In this document: piece by piece, positions 33,678 to 37,679 of the stretch
Position numbering within the stretch: the first letter of the stretch is position 1
How the letters are laid out: each line of letters opens with the position of its first letter
Assembly: GCA_003165235.1 (NCBI GenBank)
Contig: PLSV01000141.1
Coordinates: forward strand, 55,245-92,923
Direction of reading: 5' to 3'
DNA: 37,679 nt
Source: Syntrophobacteraceae bacterium
Lineage (GTDB): Bacteria > Desulfobacterota > Syntrophobacteria > Syntrophobacterales > Syntrophobacteraceae
Notes under the pieces: generated by a model
What the model saw: the letters and a program-made list of their open reading frames with translations, nothing else
Database searches by the model: none
Told to the model about the DNA's origin: nothing
Position numbers and translations under genes: made by a program

Positions 33678-35027
33678 TCATTTCTTGGCGGTCTTGAGAA
33701 AGGTTTGATCTTGTGCATCCTCACCTTCAGCAGGCGCTGCATCCTCTTCACTCGCTTCCTCGACCAGATTGAAAAGCTGTTGGGTCAGATCCATGTAAAT
33801 GGCCTGTGCGTTTCTTTGCGCCTTCTTTTTTAAAAACACGATAGGGTCGTGCAACAATTTCTTGATGATCGATGCGGTAAGGGTTTCAATAGCTTCTTTT
33901 TGGCTGTCGCTTAAATCCGGAAGCTGGGCGAATGTTTTCCTGAGCTCATTTCGCCTGATTCTCTCGGCCTTTTCCCGCACGGAGACTATCGTGGGCACCG
34001 CGCTCAGGCTATTCATCCAGTTGTTGAACTTGATGGTTTCCTCATCGATGATGTGTTCGGCCATCCGGGCCTGGTTTCGCCGTTCTTCCCTGTTGTGGTC
34101 GATTACTCCCTCCAGGTCGTCTATATCATAAACATAGACGTTATCAATCTCGTTTACTCTCGGGTCTACGTCTCTGGGTACGGCGATATCGATGAAGAAA
34201 AGAGGCTTGTTGCGCCGCTCCCGCATCCTGGACCTGACGTCCTGGTAGCGGATGACAGGTTCCTGCGCCCCTGTGGAGGAGACCACGATATCGATCGCCT
34301 TGAACTCCTCGAGAAAGCGGTCGAATGCAACCGTCTCAGCCTTGAATCTGACGGCCAACTCCATTGCCTTTTCGAGAGTGCGGTTGGCCACTATCATCCG
34401 GCGCACGCCCTGCCTGAGAAAGTGTTCAGCGGCCAACTCGGCCATTTCTCCAGCGCCGATGAGCAGCACACTCTTGTCCCTGAGGCCGCCGAAAATCTTC
34501 CGGGCAAGCTCGACGGCCGCATAGCTAACCGATACGGCGCAGGAGCCGATGCAGGTCTCGGTTCGCACGCGTTTGGCGACAGAAAAGGATTTATGTAAGA
34601 GCCGGTTGAGCACCACCCTTACCGTTCTGTACTCGACAGCATCACGGTAGGCGTGTTTTAACTGGCCGAGTATCTGCGGTTCTCCAAGGATCATCGAATC
34701 CAGGCTGGACGCCACCATAAACAGGTGTTTGACAGCCTCGAGGTCATTGTGGACGTAGAGGTACGAATCGAGTGGAACGGAGTCCGACAACCCTATGTGG
34801 GTCCTCAGCACGGCCTTTATCTGCCGTATGCCCTGGGCAAGAGAGTTACAGGTGAACAGGAATTCCACCCGATTACAGGTGGAAAGGAAAACCATCTCAT
34901 CGACCTGCTCCAGATGCGGGAGCATATGCAGGGGGTTTACCTCTTTCAGGCATGCCACTGCAAGCCGCTCGCGCATTTCTACGGGCGCGGTCTTGTGATT
35001 CATGCCTAAAAGGACGATGTGAGACAT
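33678..35027 (-). CDS. hemA: Glutamyl-tRNA reductase
   Basis: Cytoplasmic enzyme reducing glutamyl-tRNA(Glu) with NADPH to glutamate-1-semialdehyde, the first committed step of C5-pathway tetrapyrrole synthesis. It has 449 residues. Seen: start MSHIVLLGMNHKTAPVEMRE; the catalytic Cys51 in FLSTCNRVEF; the substrate-domain phrase SLDSMILGEPQILGQLK; the NADPH motif LLIGAGEMAELAAEHF; VSSTGAQEPVI; FIDIAVPRDVDP; and the dimerisation helices at the end. The C-terminus carries an acidic extension (EEASEEDAAPAEGEDAQ) beyond the usual length. It overlaps the ccsA stop by one base, so it is co-transcribed and probably coupled. Confidence 0.97.
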   Translation of the reverse strand: MSHIVLLGMNHKTAPVEMRERLAVACLKEVNPLHMLPHLEQVDEMVFLSTCNRVEFLFTCNSLAQGIRQIKAVLRTHIGLSDSVPLDSYLYVHNDLEAVKHLFMVASSLDSMILGEPQILGQLKHAYRDAVEYRTVRVVLNRLLHKSFSVAKRVRTETCIGSCAVSVSYAAVELARKIFGGLRDKSVLLIGAGEMAELAAEHFLRQGVRRMIVANRTLEKAMELAVRFKAETVAFDRFLEEFKAIDIVVSSTGAQEPVIRYQDVRSRMRERRNKPLFFIDIAVPRDVDPRVNEIDNVYVYDIDDLEGVIDHNREERRNQARMAEHIIDEETIKFNNWMNSLSAVPTIVSVREKAERIRRNELRKTFAQLPDLSDSQKEAIETLTASIIKKLLHDPIVFLKKKAQRNAQAIYMDLTQQLFNLVEEASEEDAAPAEGEDAQDQTFLKTAKK

Positions 35028-35854
35028 TACATCTTACTCGAAAGAACCGAATGGTGGCCGCTGAGCAAAAGGCTCGCTCCGACAAAGGTCAGAATGGTTG
35101 CCGAAAAACCGAGGATCGAAAGCCACGCGGCTCTTCGACCCCGCCATCCTACCGCGAGCCGCTCGTGGACAAGGACAGCGTATATGATCCAGGTGACCAG
35201 GGACAGTATTTCTTTAGGGTCCCAGTTCCAGGGCGAATGCCAGACAACGGCCGCATAGGCGAACCCGGTTATCAGGCCCGCCGTCATGAGAGGGAACCCC
35301 GAGATGAGGCAGTAATGGGCAATGGAGTCGAGCCGTTCCAGCGAGGGCAGCCGCTCGTAGAGGAAACCGAAATTCTTTTTCTTGATATGTCTTTCCTGTA
35401 GCAGGTACATCACGCCAACGCTGAAAGCCAGCGTAAACAGGGCGTTCGCCAGAAAAAGGCTTGCCACGTGCACAATGACCCAGCCGCTTTTGAAAAACTC
35501 GCTCTTAAGCATTATCTGCGACGGCAGAAACGAAGAAGAAAGCATGAAAACTACGGCAAGCGGAGAGACGAATGAACCAAGGATGCGAAGCTGTAACCGG
35601 ATTTGCAGGATAAGATAGGTGACCACAAACACCCATGCAAACAGAGAGAGGGCTTCCTGGATCGTTTCAGCGGGAAGATGCCCGGTGACGGCCGTGCGCA
35701 TTACCAGCGCGGCCCCGTGAAACAGAGCGCCGACAAGCAATATAGACCAGGAGATACGGTGCAACTGTTCCCGGTCCCTGAAAAGATAGACCAGGTATCC
35801 TACCGTCCCGCTCAGGTAGCAAAGCGTTGCGATTACCAGGAAAAGAGATTCCAT
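35027..35854 (-). CDS. ccsA: Cytochrome c assembly protein CcsA/HemX-like
   Basis: Inner-membrane protein of 275 residues with eight predicted helices. Seen: the tryptophan-rich heme-handling motif HSPWNWDPKE (about 206-215) facing the periplasm, the following helix with VTWIIYAVLVHE, and His residues at 46, 129, 230 and 268 that fit heme ligands. CcsA works with CcsB (ResB) to carry heme to apocytochromes c in system II; the shorter HemX variants next to hemA influence the level of glutamyl-tRNA reductase. Adjacency to hemA fits either. No ccsB/resB is in view. The start overlaps the preceding gene by 22 bases. Confidence 0.9.
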   Translation of the reverse strand: MESLFLVIATLCYLSGTVGYLVYLFRDREQLHRISWSILLVGALFHGAALVMRTAVTGHLPAETIQEALSLFAWVFVVTYLILQIRLQLRILGSFVSPLAVVFMLSSSFLPSQIMLKSEFFKSGWVIVHVASLFLANALFTLAFSVGVMYLLQERHIKKKNFGFLYERLPSLERLDSIAHYCLISGFPLMTAGLITGFAYAAVVWHSPWNWDPKEILSLVTWIIYAVLVHERLAVGWRGRRAAWLSILGFSATILTFVGASLLLSGHHSVLSSKM

Positions 35855-36531
35855 AGATTTTCCCAGACAGCCCTTATTTCGGCTTCGGACATAACCGGGC
35901 GGCAGGCCTCGAGGGTTTTTGCAAGAGCCTTCTGCGGGCAGCCCTGCTTGAGCCGTTCAGGAATGGGCAACCCCGCGAGCGTGGTGAATATCTCCTGGGC
36001 CTGTTTTTCCGCTATTCCCTTCGATTTAAAACACCGCCTCAACTCGCCCAGCAAGCGGATAAAAAAATCCCATTCGGGGCCGATTTCCAGTTGCAGCTTT
36101 TGCCTGAGCAGCTTTGCAGCCGCCGGGCTAAGGCCTGAGGTGGATATGGCGACGCTTAAGGCCCCCTGCTCGAAAACGGAGGGGACGATAAAAGACCCCA
36201 GGTCCGGGTCAGTGGCCATGTTGCACCACACGCCAATCTTGCCGGCATCGGCGGCAATGGCCCGGTTCAAGTCCGGGTCGTCCGTGGCGGCAAACGCCAG
36301 GCTGACCCCTTGAAGATGCGACCTCTCGTATCGCTGGCCGGCCCAGATCACCAATTTTTCAGAGCGCTTCTCCTCGATCCATGCCGAGAGTTCACGGGCG
36401 ACAAGCCGTATTTTGGCGCCATATTTGAGCAGCGTCCTGACCTTGCGCTCACCTACGGCCCCTGCGCCCACTACAAGGCAGGTCCGGCCCTCCAGGGCAA
36501 GAAAAAGAGGGTAGTAGCGGGCCGGCGTCAT
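35833..36531 (-). CDS. Precorrin-2 dehydrogenase / sirohydrochlorin ferrochelatase domain protein
   Basis: Cytoplasmic enzyme of 232 residues like the N-terminal part of CysG or yeast Met8: NAD-dependent oxidation of precorrin-2 to sirohydrochlorin and, in some members, iron insertion to give siroheme. Seen: start MTPARYYPLFLALEGRTCL, the Rossmann motif VVGAGAVGERKVRTLL, the catalytic-region Asp in AATDDPDLNRAI, and the phrase ISTSGLSPAAAKLLRQKLQ, typical of the dimerisation region. The methyltransferase half of CysG is absent, as is usual in anaerobes. An in-frame ATG five codons upstream (36546) is an alternative start and neither has a good ribosome site; the frame is open to 36702. It is the first gene of the operon. 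Confidence 0.9.
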   Translation of the reverse strand: MTPARYYPLFLALEGRTCLVVGAGAVGERKVRTLLKYGAKIRLVARELSAWIEEKRSEKLVIWAGQRYERSHLQGVSLAFAATDDPDLNRAIAADAGKIGVWCNMATDPDLGSFIVPSVFEQGALSVAISTSGLSPAAAKLLRQKLQLEIGPEWDFFIRLLGELRRCFKSKGIAEKQAQEIFTTLAGLPIPERLKQGCPQKALAKTLEACRPVMSEAEIRAVWENLWNLFSW

Positions 36532-36765
36532 GGTGGATTTTTCCATTAACAGTGTCAGTTTCAAGAGATTGAAGCTGCTCTCGTCCAGACTGTTCAATTT
36601 ATCATTGATAGGTTGATTAAACAAGTATTGCGGAGAATGAGGGGACCACCGCCCCATATTTGAACCGGACACAGTTTGTACTGTTGAGAACGGATGCTCC
36701 AACCGGGGCGAAGCTCGACTCAGTGTTCGAACGCCCCGGTTTTCGACTCTGTTCCGAAAAGTTTT

Positions 36766-36792
36766 GGTGGGCTGCGCTCCGCTTAGCCCACC
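36766..36792. repeat. Intergenic GGGYTGCGCTYCGCT hairpin repeat, copy 2
   Basis: Perfect 8-bp arms GGTGGGCT / AGCCCACC around GCGCTCCGCTT. It matches 17 of 22 core bases of the element at 22138-22162. Confidence 0.6.
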
Positions 36793-36879
36793 TTACAGGT
36801 CTTAGCGCGGCGCGGCGCCCTACAGGTCTTTTCATGGTTTCGAGCAGCCCGCAGGGACATGATGAAGTGTATTGACTAG

Positions 36880-36984
36880 GGACCGGAAGCTTATACCTTT
36901 ATTGCGGATGAGAAGAAGCACAAGGAGATGCTGGAAGGCGTTGAGAAGATAAGGCAGGGACTCTATCCGTACTGGCCCCATTGA
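36880..36984 (+). pseudogene. Possible 3' fragment of an unknown gene
   Basis: A segment after a TAG reads EAYTFIADEKKHKEMLEGVE and ends KIRQGLYPYWPH before a TGA. The composition is that of a natural protein end. It has no start codon or ribosome site in a sensible place. The parent gene is not recognised. Confidence 0.35.
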
Positions 36985-37205
36985 AAAAGGGGCCTTCATC
37001 GCCGCATGCTTTGCGCCACAAAGGCTTTGGCGCCCGGCATACGCCGGAAGCCAAAGCCAGCCGGGGGTTCAGCGATTCCGGATCGAGACGCCCGTGCTTT
37101 TCAGGGATTGACTTTCCTGGTGAGAAGTTACCCCGTTATCCCCCGAAATATGGGCTTTGCGTTTCAGTGACGTCCACACAGAAAAAGCAGGCCGTCCGCC
37201 GCCTC

Positions 37206-37679
37206 TCAGGTCCTTCGGCAGATTACATAATCGGCGATGTCCTCGAGGATTTCTTTGACCGGACCATGGGGGAAAATCCGAAGCGCCTCTTTGGCCCTTA
37301 TGGAATGCGCACAGGCCTGATTGTTGGTGTATTCGATTCCACCGCAGCGCACTACCAGGTTTCTGATTTCACTTATCTCTTTTGCGTGAATATGTTCTGA
37401 GGAGAAAATCTGCCTCAGCCTAAGCCGCTCGGCAGGTTTTGTGTTTTGCAGGGCAAAGATGAGCGGCAGGGTTGCTCTGCCTTCCTGGAGGTCGTTTCCG
37501 ACCGGTTTTCCGAGTTCTTCAGCCTCGCCGGTAAAATCCAGAGTATCGTCAATGAGCTGGAAGGCTATGCCCAAGTTGTGGCCGTACGCCTTGAGGGCCT
37601 TCTCCTCGACCAGACCCCCGCCTCCGAAAATGGCGCCTGTCCGGCACGCTGCGCTGATGAGCACGGCGGTTTTTCTCGT
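37206..37679 (-). CDS. Polyprenyl diphosphate synthase, 5' part beyond the window
   Basis: The C-terminal 157 residues of a trans-isoprenyl diphosphate synthase (octaprenyl/heptaprenyl type, IspB-like), which builds the side chain of menaquinone or ubiquinone. The frame is open to the last base. Seen: TRKTAVLISAACRTGAIFGG at the edge; the second aspartate-rich motif QLIDDTLDFTGEAEELGKP (DDxxD binding Mg-diphosphate); GNDLQEGRATLPLI; and the C-terminal helices. The first DDxxD and the residues that set chain length are outside the window, so the product length cannot be told. Confidence 0.9.
   Translation of the reverse strand, partial: TRKTAVLISAACRTGAIFGGGGLVEEKALKAYGHNLGIAFQLIDDTLDFTGEAEELGKPVGNDLQEGRATLPLIFALQNTKPAERLRLRQIFSSEHIHAKEISEIRNLVVRCGGIEYTNNQACAHSIRAKEALRIFPHGPVKEILEDIADYVICRRT

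Larger units (their letters stand above)
36547..37205. other. 0.66-kb intergenic stretch
   Basis: Holds a dispersed hairpin repeat (36766-36792) and a short open segment (36880-36984) whose 34 codons read like the end of a real protein. No promoter hexamers stand out before the hem operon. Confidence 0.45.

Overview
The window reads as chromosomal DNA of an anaerobic deltaproteobacterium-type organism (Desulfobacterota; something near Syntrophobacterales is my best guess). The reasons are the order siroheme-synthase N-domain / ccsA / hemA, the remnant of a tungsten aldehyde:ferredoxin oxidoreductase, the abundance of sigma-54 signals, and an NtrC-type two-component pair. The taxon is an inference; no rRNA, tRNA, CRISPR or complete insertion sequence was seen.

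Layout. 1-411 is the 3' end of an RluA-type pseudouridine synthase, meeting a ZntA-type metal P-ATPase tail to tail. 0.4-7.8 kb (minus strand) holds a DUF5658 membrane protein, a lipoprotein, a giant AsmA-like protein and the P-ATPase. 8.0-17.3 kb is a copper/silver efflux locus. Its minus-strand operon is cusB-cusA-YHS protein; its plus-strand genes are a small exported protein (13646), a Cys-rich exported protein (15172) and a TolC-family channel (16053). Three sequences with exact -24/-12 (sigma-54) spacing and a repeated palindrome of the form TTGAAA-N5-TTTCAA lie in its control regions, so the locus looks like an enhancer-activated metal-response regulon. No activator gene lies inside the locus; the only one in the window is the NtrC-type regulator with its sensor kinase at 29.7-32.9 kb.

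18-20.7 kb is eroded: an intact gene of unknown function with a TTG start, then an MFS-transporter 5' fragment joined by deletion to an aldehyde:ferredoxin oxidoreductase 3' fragment (both frameshifted), then a thiE lacking its 5' part. 20.9-22.1 kb encodes a protein made almost wholly of 33-residue ankyrin repeats. 22.3-25.6 kb (minus) has a quinone oxidoreductase, a PAP2-like membrane protein and a thiamine-diphosphate enzyme. A gene-poor stretch with short repeats follows to 27 kb, then a small lipoprotein, an MFS exporter, and the response regulator / histidine kinase pair.

33.1-36.5 kb is a tight minus-strand tetrapyrrole/cytochrome operon: precorrin-2 dehydrogenase domain, cytochrome c assembly protein CcsA, glutamyl-tRNA reductase HemA, a zinc-ribbon protein of unknown role, and a 55-residue TatA. 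The window ends inside a polyprenyl diphosphate synthase. The most interesting system is the sigma-54-type Cu/Ag efflux regulon with its two small undescribed exported proteins.
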